A stretch of 58,133 nucleotides of DNA from Cellvibrionaceae bacterium AOL6 (GCA_003265435.1 NOXC01000021.1:1-58133); one strand, 5' to 3'. Positions 17,859-25,702 are shown, counted from the stretch's first letter. Notes: a model not told the origin generated them from the letters alone. Numbers and translations are program-made.

Positions 17859-17982
17859 GATCGAGTCTCATGTGTTCAAAATTCCCGATCAGAATACGGA
17901 CTGCAAGCCCGCCCCGGTATCGCCTTAATGGGCAGGTCAATGGGCTAAGCCTAATGGCCACAAATCCAAAAACTGTGCGCCA

Positions 17983-18012
17983 ATACCGGTTTCCCTTCCA
18001 AGAAACCGGTAT
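17983..18012. other. Perfect 11-bp hairpin between exbD and the chitinase gene
   Basis: ATACCGGTTTC (17983-17993) and GAAACCGGTAT (18002-18012) form a perfect stem around an 8-base loop. It lies 41 bases after the exbD stop codon and 125 bases before the chitinase start, both on the minus strand. No T run follows. It could end exbD transcripts or be part of the chitinase control region. Confidence 0.45.
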
Positions 18013-18027
18013 CCACAACGCATCCAT

Positions 18028-18053
18028 TGGGGTCAGACCCCAGCGTATGCGTT
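18028..18053. repeat. GGGGTCAGACCCC-family element, single copy
   Basis: TGGGGTCAGACCCCA (18028-18042) is followed by GCGTATGCG and ends one base before the exbD stop codon. The preceding bases ACGCATCCAT resemble the ACGTATCCAT arm of the paired element at 18546. Together the two elements bracket exbD. Confidence 0.75.
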
Positions 18054-18473
18054 CTAGAGGGTGTCGGCGTAGAGCTGGAGGCCGACGTTGGGGATGTGGT
18101 TCTGGCGAGCGGCATCAAGAATGCTGACATAGCTGTACGCCGAAGCACGTTCGTGGGCGCGCACCGATACCCCGAGACTGCCATCGGCAGCCGCCGCTCG
18201 CTGCGCAATCAAAGCGCGCAGAGCGGCAGAATCAATACGGCGCCCATCGAGCAATATGTCGTCGTTTTCTGTGACGGTGAAGCCGAGAGATGGCAGGGTA
18301 GAACTGTCCGTGCGAGGCGGGGCGGGCGGCTCCATGGCGAGGCCCTGCTCCTTGACGAAGGACGCGGTAACGATAAAAAAGATAAGCAGAATAAAAACAA
18401 CGTCCAACATCGGGTTGAGATCAACATCACTCTGGTCAGAAGCAGACACCAACGCGGCTTTTCGGTGAGACAT
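18054..18473 (-). CDS. exbD: ExbD/TolR family protein, orphan
   Basis: A 139-residue proton-channel component that energises TonB- or Tol-type outer-membrane transport together with ExbB. It shows a short cytoplasmic N-terminus and a single TM (about 21-42, LNPMLDVVFILLIFFIVTAS) carrying the conserved membrane aspartate in the family position (PMLDVVFILL). A periplasmic domain ending VGLQLYADTL follows. The ATG at 18473 is supported by AAGGAGT 7 bases upstream; a longer frame to 18557 would break the family N-terminus. No exbB or tonB adjoins, which is unusual. It may serve the TonB-dependent receptors at 20889 and 26156. A RpoS-like -10 element precedes it. Confidence 0.88.
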   Translation of the reverse strand: MSHRKAALVSASDQSDVDLNPMLDVVFILLIFFIVTASFVKEQGLAMEPPAPPRTDSSTLPSLGFTVTENDDILLDGRRIDSAALRALIAQRAAAADGSLGVSVRAHERASAYSYVSILDAARQNHIPNVGLQLYADTL

Positions 18474-18502
18474 GATACGACTCCTTGCTGTGTTATTGTC
18501 CC

Positions 18503-18516
18503 TGAAGTATAGCCCT
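18503..18516 (-). promoter_or_regulatory. Promoter-like element AGGGCTATACTTCA (copy 3), before exbD
   Basis: The minus strand reads AGGGCTATACTTCA, identical over 14 bases to the response-regulator promoter copy (7022-7035). It ends 29 bases before the exbD ATG, a normal distance for a -10 region. It links exbD with the yfiR/kinase system in a possible shared regulon. Confidence 0.5.
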
Positions 18517-18545
18517 CTCCCCACCAATTCACGCACGAATAAAAG

Positions 18546-18609
18546 CAACGTATCCATTGGGGTCAGACCCCAGCGTATGCGTCGGGGTCTGACCCCAATG
18601 GATACGTTG
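18546..18609. repeat. Paired inverted GGGGTCAGACCCC element, perfect 26-bp arms
   Basis: The arms 18546-18571 and 18584-18609 are perfect inverted copies of 26 bases, each containing a GGGGTC(A/T)GACCCC palindrome and the flank ACGTATCCATT. The 12-base centre AGCGTATGCGTC is identical to the centre of the element at 45912-45957. It can form a long cruciform or hairpin. It lies between exbD and the divergent plus-strand locus, unlike most other copies which sit at gene ends. Confidence 0.85.
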
Positions 18610-18691
18610 TGGCTTTGGCTTGTGGATTTTCACGAAGCTGTAACCAAACTGTCTTATTTTTCGCTCTCGTTTGTCTTTTCAGGAGCTTGGT

Positions 18692-19543
18692 GTGCGCGCG
18701 CCAATTCGGCTGTGGCTGCCTTATGCGGGGGCCTGCATTGCGATCCTTTTTATCGCGTTTGTGTCGGTGAGCCTTGTGCGCCAGCCCCTCGCGCCGATTT
18801 CGCTAGGCGATTACGCAAGTGAGTTCTGCGAGACGCAGTCTGCGGCTCAAAACGACGCCACATTTCAGGTACTGAGCCTGACCTCAAGCTATGCCCAGCT
18901 CTTTGCGCAGACGCTGTGCGACTCGCCCCTTGTCGCGCAGCACTTCGGCTCGGTCAAAGTCACCTGGCGCCCGCGCGGCTTTCTGACGGCGCAGCACATT
19001 ATTGAGCAGGACTACCACCTGATTTGGAATCGCGACTACCTCGTCCACGGGCTCGTCCCGGAATTTGATGACTTTTACAGCGCCGTGGCCGAAACCGTCT
19101 CGTACCCCGTGTTTTGGGTCGGTAAAAAAGAGCGCCCACAGCTCACGCAAACCTATTTCGCCAACAAACGCGTCGGTTTACTCGACGACTCCTACAGCCA
19201 GAGCTTCTTTCAATTACCTCAGCAGACACTGCGGGAAGCCGGCATCGTGCTGAACGACGATCAACGCCGCCTTTATCCCAGCCTGCAGGCCCTGTATACC
19301 GCCTTCAACAGCGGCGAAGTCGATATCATTACCAGCCCGGGCCTGCAGCTCTGGGGGCTGGATGCCAACGACGCGCACACCCTGGCGCTGCCCCACCACT
19401 CCCCACCGGTGACCTGGTATTTGAGTCGGCCAATGGCGGACAGCCCACTGCTGTGCGAGGTGGTCCGCGCCCTGGTGCGTATTCCGCTATTTAAAGAGGA
19501 ACCACCCAGCCCTCAAGGCCCTGCGCGGAGCTGTGCACGATGA
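18692..19543 (+). CDS. Membrane-anchored periplasmic-binding-protein-like protein
   Basis: A 283-residue protein. An N-terminal TM (about 8-30, PYAGACIAILFIAFVSVSLV) anchors a periplasmic domain that resembles PhnD/type 2 substrate-binding proteins: VLSLTSSYAQLFAQTL, LVHGLVPEFDDFYSAVAETV, RVGLLDDSYSQSFFQLP, and EVDIITSPGLQLWGL near the end. Family membership is inferred from pattern and fold order, not a strong motif. GTG 18692 is preferred over TTG 18671 because CAGGAG lies 6 bases before it. It overlaps the next gene by 4 bases (ATGA), so the two products probably work together. No ABC permease or ATPase is present, which argues for sensing rather than transport. Confidence 0.6.
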   Translation: MRAPIRLWLPYAGACIAILFIAFVSVSLVRQPLAPISLGDYASEFCETQSAAQNDATFQVLSLTSSYAQLFAQTLCDSPLVAQHFGSVKVTWRPRGFLTAQHIIEQDYHLIWNRDYLVHGLVPEFDDFYSAVAETVSYPVFWVGKKERPQLTQTYFANKRVGLLDDSYSQSFFQLPQQTLREAGIVLNDDQRRLYPSLQALYTAFNSGEVDIITSPGLQLWGLDANDAHTLALPHHSPPVTWYLSRPMADSPLLCEVVRALVRIPLFKEEPPSPQGPARSCAR

Positions 19544-20709
19544 CTCTGGGCCCGTGGCGCTATTGGCTTCCGGCCGGATTTGGCCTGTGGTTGGCGTTAA
19601 CAGCGCTGTGCAGTTGGCAACTGGGCCACCGCTTCCAACAGCAGGTGACCGAAACACTGAACACCCTGTTGCGCGATAACACGCAAAGTATCGCGTTATA
19701 CCACCTCGAAACACACAGCGACTCGACTCAGCTTGCCGAACGCATCAATGCCGACCTCGCGAACTTGTGTGCAGAAACCCGAGTGAGCCTGTTGCGCGAC
19801 TGCCATGCGCGGGTGCAGCGTATCGATACCATCCCTTTTAGCGGGCAAAAGGGCACGCGTGCGCTCATCGATGTCGAGCTTCCCGAAGAGTACGGCTTAC
19901 AATCATTGAGCCTGAATGTGTTTTACGACTACCACTGGGCTGCCGTGCTCAGTGTCACGGCCCTGCTCGCCGCACTGTGCCTCACCGCCATTGCTGGCCT
20001 GCCCCGCCCCATGCCACCCAAACAAGCACAATGGCAACAGACTCTGCAGCTGGCAGGCCTGGCGAAACCCGACGCGAAGTCCGCCGCCCACCGCCTCTGT
20101 CAGCTGCCCGACACCTCGCAGTCGGCGATTCGCTCCCTGCTCGACGCTGAGCTGCTGCCCCTCGCTGAATTACACACATTATGTGAACACCCTTCAGCCC
20201 AGACCTTCTCATCGACACAATGGGCCTGGCTTGAACAGGCCTTGCGTCGGGGCGAAGACCTCAGTCGCGCGATACACATCGCGGACTGCGACGAGGGCAT
20301 CATCTTTGCGCCTCAACGCCGCGAAGTGCGCATTCACGGCTTGCCGCTGTCGCTGCCCGCAACGCCATTCATCTATTACTACTGGTACGCCCAGCGCCGC
20401 GTTCATGACGAGGCGGGCTGGTACATCAATCCCGCCGCAAATCGAGCCGACCGCGACAACGCCAATGCGCTCATCGCACTACTGGAACAATTTGGAGGGC
20501 ATGGCAAGGCCATCAACGACCTCCGTGAAAAAGGCCTTCGCGCGAAAACCCTCGACCAGAACCGCAGCAAAATTAAAGAAGAGCTCGTGCGCGCACTCGG
20601 CGAGCCTCTGGCCCAAGGCTACCTGTTTGATATGGAGCGTGACCCTCGCACCTCCCGTAATAAATACCGCCTCTCTACCCCGGTCGAGCGCATTCATTTC
20701 GACGCATGA
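19540..20709 (+). CDS. Two-TM protein with winged-helix-like C-terminal domain (putative membrane regulator)
   Basis: A 389-residue protein. TM1 is at about 8-28 and TM2 at 132-154 (YHWAAVLSVTALLAALCLTA), enclosing a roughly 100-residue periplasmic domain. The cytoplasmic part (155-389) ends in a segment (about 258-378: REVRIHGLPLSLPATPFIYY, then TLDQNRSKIKEELVRALGE, then RNKYRL) resembling an OmpR/PhoB-type winged helix, with recognition helix and terminal beta hairpin. This would make it a transmembrane one-component regulator with the DNA-binding domain at the C-terminus, the opposite of ToxR/CadC order. It overlaps the binding-protein-like gene by 4 bases and precedes the TonB receptor. 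A palindrome at 20767-20784 is a candidate operator. The regulator role is inference. Confidence 0.55.
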   Translation: MTLGPWRYWLPAGFGLWLALTALCSWQLGHRFQQQVTETLNTLLRDNTQSIALYHLETHSDSTQLAERINADLANLCAETRVSLLRDCHARVQRIDTIPFSGQKGTRALIDVELPEEYGLQSLSLNVFYDYHWAAVLSVTALLAALCLTAIAGLPRPMPPKQAQWQQTLQLAGLAKPDAKSAAHRLCQLPDTSQSAIRSLLDAELLPLAELHTLCEHPSAQTFSSTQWAWLEQALRRGEDLSRAIHIADCDEGIIFAPQRREVRIHGLPLSLPATPFIYYYWYAQRRVHDEAGWYINPAANRADRDNANALIALLEQFGGHGKAINDLREKGLRAKTLDQNRSKIKEELVRALGEPLAQGYLFDMERDPRTSRNKYRLSTPVERIHFDA

Positions 20710-20766
20710 CACAAAAAAGCACCCCGACAGCACGACCTGCAACCCACTGTTTTAATTGCGTTTTTA

Positions 20767-20784
20767 TTTAGAGACATCTCTAAA
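20767..20784. promoter_or_regulatory. Candidate operator TTTAGAGA-CA-TCTCTAAA
   Basis: A perfect 8-2-8 inverted repeat lies 104 bases before the TonB-dependent receptor ATG, in the 179-base gap after the winged-helix-like gene. Its AT-rich, compact symmetry suits a dimeric regulator, and the membrane protein encoded just upstream is the obvious candidate. No other copy was noticed. Confidence 0.5.
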
Positions 20785-20888
20785 TCACACAGCGATATCA
20801 CTTTCACAAACCTTCAACACAGCCTTTCGATACTCAGCGTCTCGGGGAAATACACACACTTACAAAACGACTATTCAGGAGAACCCTA

Positions 20889-23375
20889 ATGGTTTCTTTC
20901 CAGAAACATCCACTCTCACGCTGGGTATCACTGCTCAGCTTGAGCGCACTCGGTGCAGACGCGTTGGCCCAACAACAAGAACAACAGGCGCCTATACAGA
21001 TCGAAGAAGTGCACATTCTGGCTCAGCCGATTCGCGACGCGCAGATCGCATCGATTGATGCCAAACGTGAGTCACTAAACAATGTGGAGATCATTGCTTC
21101 CGACGCCATCGGCCGCTTTCCAGACCAAAACCTCGCGGACTCGCTGGGCCGCATTCCCGGTCTGGCGATTGAGCGCGACCAGGGCCAGGCACGCTACATC
21201 AACTTCCGTGGCGCGCCCTTCCGCTACACTGCCATCGCGCTGGACGGCATTGATGTGCCCGGTGCAGAAAACGGGCGCATTCCCCGCTTTGACAGCTTCC
21301 CCTCGGTGATCACCAGCCGTATCGAAGCCAACAAAGCGATTCTGCCCAGCATGCCCGGCGAGTCGGTCGCAGGCTTCATCAACATCAACACCTTTAACCC
21401 CTTCGACAAAGCGGGATTTGGCCTCTCGGCCGATATCGGTACCGGCGAGCAGGAACTCGGCGGCGGCGATATTTCCAAATACGGTCTGCGCGGTTCATGG
21501 TCAAACGAGCACTTCGGCATTGTGGCCTACGGCTCAGAAAACAGCCGCGAACAAATTACGGACAACCGCGAATTTGATCTGGATGTGAACCCAGACAACG
21601 GTGAGCTGATCGTCAACGAACTCGACTTCCGCAACTACAAGGTCAAGCGCGAAGACAAAGCCTACGGCGGCCGCCTGGAATACAGCGGTGACGACGTCAT
21701 CAAGCGCGTTTACCTCTCTACGCTGTACAGCGAGTTTGTCGATCATGAGGAGCGCAACCAGTTCGTCTTTGCGCTGATCGAGCCGAACGAAGGCACCGTC
21801 GGGACCATGCTGCCCATGGCCGTCACCCGCGCCCTCGAATACGGCAAATACCAAAACTCCACGCAAACCCACACCTTGGGCGCAGAGTTCGCCGCAGGCG
21901 CCTGGGATTTCAGCGCCAGCGCGAGCCTGACCGACACCGAATTCGGCATGGATCTGCCCATCCCGCAAAGCATGGGTGCCGGCACCGCGGGCAGCTATGA
22001 CCTCAGCAACCTCGAAGACCCAACGCTGATCCTAGCCCAGCCACTCGATACGCTGAGCTATGCCTTCACCCTCGGCATTCACTACGTTCAGCAGCTCGAT
22101 ATCGAAAACCAGAAGTTCAAATTCGATGCCGGTCGCGACTTCACCTGGTTCGGCCAAGACGCCAAGCTCGACCTCGGTTTGCAGTACGACACCAAGGAAG
22201 CCAACGGCTATGTCGCCAGCCCACTGCTGAACTACGCCTTCCCTGTCAGTGACATCGACAGCTACAACACCGGCGAGCTGTGGGATACCGACATGGACAA
22301 CAGCATCGGCGGCACTTACTACGACAACAAAGGCCTCTACCAGGCGTGGAAAGACACCGGCACGCTGAATGACGATGTCAGCGACGACGCTCTCATTGCG
22401 TTGAACGAAGACATCCTTGCCGTGTATGCGATGGCCACCACCGATTTCGATTGGGGCAACATCGTCTTCGGCGCTCGCGTCGAGACGACGGACTACACCA
22501 GTGAAGGTACCGTGGAAGGCGAGCCCATCAGCGTCGATGACACGTTCACGAATGTCTTACCGGCTCTGCATGTGAACTGGAACCTGACGGAAGCGTTGAA
22601 ATGGCGCAACTCCATTTCCACAGGGATTAACCGCCCAACCTACAGCGAATGGCGCGCCGCCGCCGACGTGAACGTGGTCGACAAAGAAGTGCGAGGCGGG
22701 AACCCAACCTTGAAGGCGGAAGAGTCCATTGGCTTTGATAGCGCGCTGGAGTGGTACTTTTCTCCCGCTAGCCTGCTCTCTGCCGGCGTGTTCTACCGCA
22801 CAGTCGACAACGTGATCTACGCGGACAGCTCCACCATCGACGGCGGCGTCTATGTCGCGAGCGCGGCGGGTGAAGAATGGGAATACACCGGTGCGGTGAA
22901 CGGCGAGGACGGCACCTTCAACGGTGTGGAGCTGAACTTTATTGGCAACGCAGAAGGCTTGCTGCCCGGCTTCCTCAGCGGCTTCGGCATCAGCGCCAAC
23001 GCCACCATTCTGGACAGTGAATTTACAGACCTGAACGGCGAAACACACCCGCTGCCCGGCACCTCTGATCTGGTCTACAACGCCTCACTGATTTACGAAA
23101 AATACGGCATCTCCACCCGCCTGAACTATCAGTACCGAGACGAGTGGGTCTCCCCGATCGAGAGCCCAGATGAAATGTGGGATCCACAAACCCGAGTGGA
23201 CTTCAATATTGCCTACGAAATTCCGCTGTTTAACGACGAAGCGGTGATGTCCCTGTACGCCAATGCCAACAACCTGACCGACGAAATTGATGTGCGTCGC
23301 GCAGGCAACGGCACGATCAATCAGGTGGAAGGCTATGGCCGTCACTTCCTGGTGGGTGTGCGCTTTAACTACTGA
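20889..23375 (+). CDS. TonB-dependent outer-membrane receptor (Xanthomonas/Caulobacter type)
   Basis: An 828-residue outer-membrane transporter. A signal peptide (about 1-27, cleavage at ALA/QQQ) is followed by a plug domain with AIGRFPDQNLADSLGRIPG, RYINFRGAPFRYTAIALDG and ESVAGFININTF, typical of the TIGR01782-like receptor group. A long series of amphipathic barrel strands ends in GYGRHFLVGVRFNY with a terminal aromatic. Conserved late motifs include GNPTLKAEESIGFDSALEWYF. The ATG at 20889 has AGGAG 7 bases upstream. The substrate is unknown; receptors of this group import carbohydrates, metal chelates or phosphorylated compounds. The downstream secreted phosphatase hints at a phosphorylated ligand (inference). 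Confidence 0.9.
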   Translation: MVSFQKHPLSRWVSLLSLSALGADALAQQQEQQAPIQIEEVHILAQPIRDAQIASIDAKRESLNNVEIIASDAIGRFPDQNLADSLGRIPGLAIERDQGQARYINFRGAPFRYTAIALDGIDVPGAENGRIPRFDSFPSVITSRIEANKAILPSMPGESVAGFININTFNPFDKAGFGLSADIGTGEQELGGGDISKYGLRGSWSNEHFGIVAYGSENSREQITDNREFDLDVNPDNGELIVNELDFRNYKVKREDKAYGGRLEYSGDDVIKRVYLSTLYSEFVDHEERNQFVFALIEPNEGTVGTMLPMAVTRALEYGKYQNSTQTHTLGAEFAAGAWDFSASASLTDTEFGMDLPIPQSMGAGTAGSYDLSNLEDPTLILAQPLDTLSYAFTLGIHYVQQLDIENQKFKFDAGRDFTWFGQDAKLDLGLQYDTKEANGYVASPLLNYAFPVSDIDSYNTGELWDTDMDNSIGGTYYDNKGLYQAWKDTGTLNDDVSDDALIALNEDILAVYAMATTDFDWGNIVFGARVETTDYTSEGTVEGEPISVDDTFTNVLPALHVNWNLTEALKWRNSISTGINRPTYSEWRAAADVNVVDKEVRGGNPTLKAEESIGFDSALEWYFSPASLLSAGVFYRTVDNVIYADSSTIDGGVYVASAAGEEWEYTGAVNGEDGTFNGVELNFIGNAEGLLPGFLSGFGISANATILDSEFTDLNGETHPLPGTSDLVYNASLIYEKYGISTRLNYQYRDEWVSPIESPDEMWDPQTRVDFNIAYEIPLFNDEAVMSLYANANNLTDEIDVRRAGNGTINQVEGYGRHFLVGVRFNY

Positions 23376-23393
23376 TGAGCTGTCCCTTTCCAT

Positions 23394-23413
23394 GCGCGCC
23401 GGGATCGGCGCGC
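23394..23413. other. Intercistronic hairpin between TonB receptor and phosphatase
   Basis: GCGCGCC-GGGATC-GGCGCGC forms a perfect 7-bp GC stem with a 6-base loop, 18 bases after the receptor stop codon and 24 bases before the phosphatase ATG. No T run follows. It may set differential expression of the two genes by protecting the receptor mRNA. Confidence 0.45.
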
Positions 23414-23437
23414 CTACCTAAATTTGAGGAAAAATCG

Positions 23438-24352
23438 ATGAATATTAAAAAAGCCGTGAGCCATGGCCTGAGCCTGGTTGCCCTGTCCTGTCTCGCACCT
23501 CTGGCTCTGTCTGAAACACACCCGGTGGCGATCAATGTCGCCCAGCAAGTCTCCACGCTGCAAGACAGCTATGATCGACTGCTGCCACTGGAAGGCGGGT
23601 CCAACTTCCGCGACCTCGGCGGCTACAAAACCGAAGACAACAAGTACGTTAAGCGTGGCATGTTGTTCCGCTCCGGTGCAATGACCACGCTAAGCGAAAC
23701 CGATCAGGCCTACCTGCAACGCTTTGGCTTTCAATCTGTGCTGGATTTGCGCTCCGACGAGGAACTGGAACTCTTTCCCAACCAGTGGGCAAAAAATGCC
23801 GAGCTCGACTACCTGCGTCACGACTACAGCTTCCGTAATCTCGCGGCCAATTTCAGCCAGAGCAGCGGCGAAATTCCGAGTATGGAAGTGTTCTACACCG
23901 CATTCCCGCAGTTTTTGAAACCCCAGTTAAAAATCTATTTTGACTCGCTGCTGAACCGCGACGTGCCGATGGTAGTGAACTGTTCTGCCGGACAGGACCG
24001 CACCGGCTTTGCTTCCGCCATGGTACTGAGCGCGCTGGGTGTGCCTCGCGACACCGTTATTCGAGACTACCTTTTGTCCACCGAATTCCGTCGTCCTAAA
24101 AATGAGTTCGGTGATGTCAATCTTGAAGAGGCGGCCAAAACAAACAGCTTTGCCGCGATGATGATGCAATACAAAGACAAGGCCGGTGACGAACCAGGTC
24201 CTCTTTACACGGAAGACGGCACGCCCTTTATCGTGTTCGCCCTGAACGCCATCGATGATCAATATGGCGGCGTGGAAAACTATCTTGCCAGCGAAATCGG
24301 TGTCGACAAAAAAGACCTGAAAAAACTGCGTAAATACTACCTCGAAAAATAA
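23438..24352 (+). CDS. Secreted tyrosine-protein-phosphatase-family enzyme
   Basis: A 304-residue periplasmic phosphatase. A signal peptide (1-25, cleavage at ALS/ETH) precedes the family signature GGSNFRDLGGY near the N-terminus, RSGAMTTLSETD, LDLRSDEEL and the CX5R loop NCSAGQDRTGFAS with nucleophile Cys182 and Arg188. The arrangement matches Y_phosphatase3-type enzymes, which act on phosphotyrosine, phosphoinositides or inositol phosphates. The exported location makes a small-molecule or extracellular substrate more likely than cytoplasmic phosphotyrosine. The ATG at 23438 follows GAGGA. It lies 62 bases after the TonB receptor and ends at a clear terminator, so the two genes form one unit. 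Confidence 0.88.
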   Translation: MNIKKAVSHGLSLVALSCLAPLALSETHPVAINVAQQVSTLQDSYDRLLPLEGGSNFRDLGGYKTEDNKYVKRGMLFRSGAMTTLSETDQAYLQRFGFQSVLDLRSDEELELFPNQWAKNAELDYLRHDYSFRNLAANFSQSSGEIPSMEVFYTAFPQFLKPQLKIYFDSLLNRDVPMVVNCSAGQDRTGFASAMVLSALGVPRDTVIRDYLLSTEFRRPKNEFGDVNLEEAAKTNSFAAMMMQYKDKAGDEPGPLYTEDGTPFIVFALNAIDDQYGGVENYLASEIGVDKKDLKKLRKYYLEK

Positions 24353-24365
24353 GCAACACCACTTT

Positions 24366-24393
24366 GTCGGGGCCTGCGCGCCTCGACTTTTTT
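24366..24393 (+). terminator. Intrinsic terminator after the phosphatase gene
   Basis: GTCGGGGC and GCCTCGAC form an 8-bp stem (one G-T pair) around CTGCGC, followed by six T. It begins 14 bases after the phosphatase stop codon and abuts the stop of the convergent MATE gene. Confidence 0.85.
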
Positions 24394-25702
24394 ACTCCCC
24401 TTCAATTCGCAATACCCGCGGTGTATACCAGCACAGCGTCAGTGCCCGCCAAACCACAAAGCCAACAAACGCCATCCACAAGCCCGCGTTGCCCCAGACA
24501 TCAAACAACAGATACCACGACGCAATAAAACACAAGGTCGACACGACCGAGCAATTGCGCATCGCCGCACTGTGCGAGGTACCGATAAACAGCCCATCCA
24601 GTTGAAAAGCCGCGACGGACAACAGCACATACACGGCCACTAAGGGTAGGTAGCCCATCGCGAGTTCAGCGATGTCGTCGAAGCGCGTTAATTGCTGAAT
24701 AAACACGGCCCCAAAACACCACAACAGCAGGCTTAAACACAGCGCGGTGCCCACCGCGACCACCGAACTTTTGTATAGCGCAACGCGCAGCGCGGCCCGA
24801 TCGCGCGCGCCGTAGGCTTTTCCGGCAAGGGATTCCAGTACAAACGCAAAGCCATCCAGAAAAAAAGCGCTGAAGGAAATAAACTGCAGCAGGATGTGGT
24901 TGGCCGCGAGCACCTCTGCTCCGAAGCCGCCTGCCATCCGCGTAAAAAAGGCAAAGGCCACCAGTAAAAAGAGGGTACGAATAAAGAGATTGCCGTTAAT
25001 CGCCAGCAATTTTTTCAGCGTGACGAGCGCACTGCCTAACTCAGACTCGCGATACACCCGCATAAACTTCAGGTCGCGCAGCAACCAGCTCAAGCCCAGC
25101 AAGGCAGTCAGATATTCGGCTAAGCAGGTGCCGAGCGCGATGCCTTTTGCACCCATCCCGAACACACCTGCAAACAACAGGTCCAACACGGCGTTACTGC
25201 CATTCAAACACAGTTGCATCCACAATAAATGCTTACTCTGCCCACGCCCGATCAACACGCCGCTGATCACGTACAGGCTGAGGGTCGCCGGTGCGCCCCA
25301 AATGCGAAGCGCAAAATACTCGGCGGCAATGCCGCTGACCGCTGCCGGTGGAGCAAGAAGCTGCAAAGCAAGCGCTCTTAACGGCCACTGCACTGCAATT
25401 AACACCGCCGCTATGCCTCCCGCCATCATCAAGGATTGCAGGACCACCGTGGCCACGGCTCGCGTGTCATTGGCGCCACTGTATTGAGCCACCTGCCCGG
25501 TCGTCCCCATACGCAGGAAGCCAAAACTCCAATAGAGAAAATTGAAGATCATGGTGGCCACGGCGAGCGCGGCCAAATCGCGCGGCGAGCCGAAATGCCC
25601 CATCACTGCCGTGTCGACAAGCCCCAGCAGAGGCACGGCCGCATTCGCCAATATGATCGGCCAGGCCTGGTTCAGAATCTGGCGATAACCCAGTGAAGAC
25701 AT
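24392..25702 (-). CDS. MATE family efflux transporter (DinF-like)
   Basis: A 436-residue inner-membrane exporter with about 12 TM segments. The N-terminal repeat carries LNQAWPIILANAAVPLLGLVDTAVMGHFG, the classic DinF-type opening with Pro and Asp in place (LGLVDTAVMG). The second repeat includes NLFIRTLFLLVAFAFFTRM. Members exchange cations for drugs, oxidised metabolites or organic acids. The ATG at 25702 matches the family N-terminus; a longer frame to 25765 adds an unrelated tail. It is transcribed away from the cobalamin operon and shares with it the 453-base divergent gap that contains the riboswitch. There is no sign of corrinoid control on this side. Confidence 0.9.
   Translation of the reverse strand: MSSLGYRQILNQAWPIILANAAVPLLGLVDTAVMGHFGSPRDLAALAVATMIFNFLYWSFGFLRMGTTGQVAQYSGANDTRAVATVVLQSLMMAGGIAAVLIAVQWPLRALALQLLAPPAAVSGIAAEYFALRIWGAPATLSLYVISGVLIGRGQSKHLLWMQLCLNGSNAVLDLLFAGVFGMGAKGIALGTCLAEYLTALLGLSWLLRDLKFMRVYRESELGSALVTLKKLLAINGNLFIRTLFLLVAFAFFTRMAGGFGAEVLAANHILLQFISFSAFFLDGFAFVLESLAGKAYGARDRAALRVALYKSSVVAVGTALCLSLLLWCFGAVFIQQLTRFDDIAELAMGYLPLVAVYVLLSVAAFQLDGLFIGTSHSAAMRNCSVVSTLCFIASWYLLFDVWGNAGLWMAFVGFVVWRALTLCWYTPRVLRIEGE

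Noticed and set aside
24392-25702. MATE transporter as part of the cobalamin regulon.
   Set aside because: It is transcribed away from the riboswitch, and no B12 box lies on its side.
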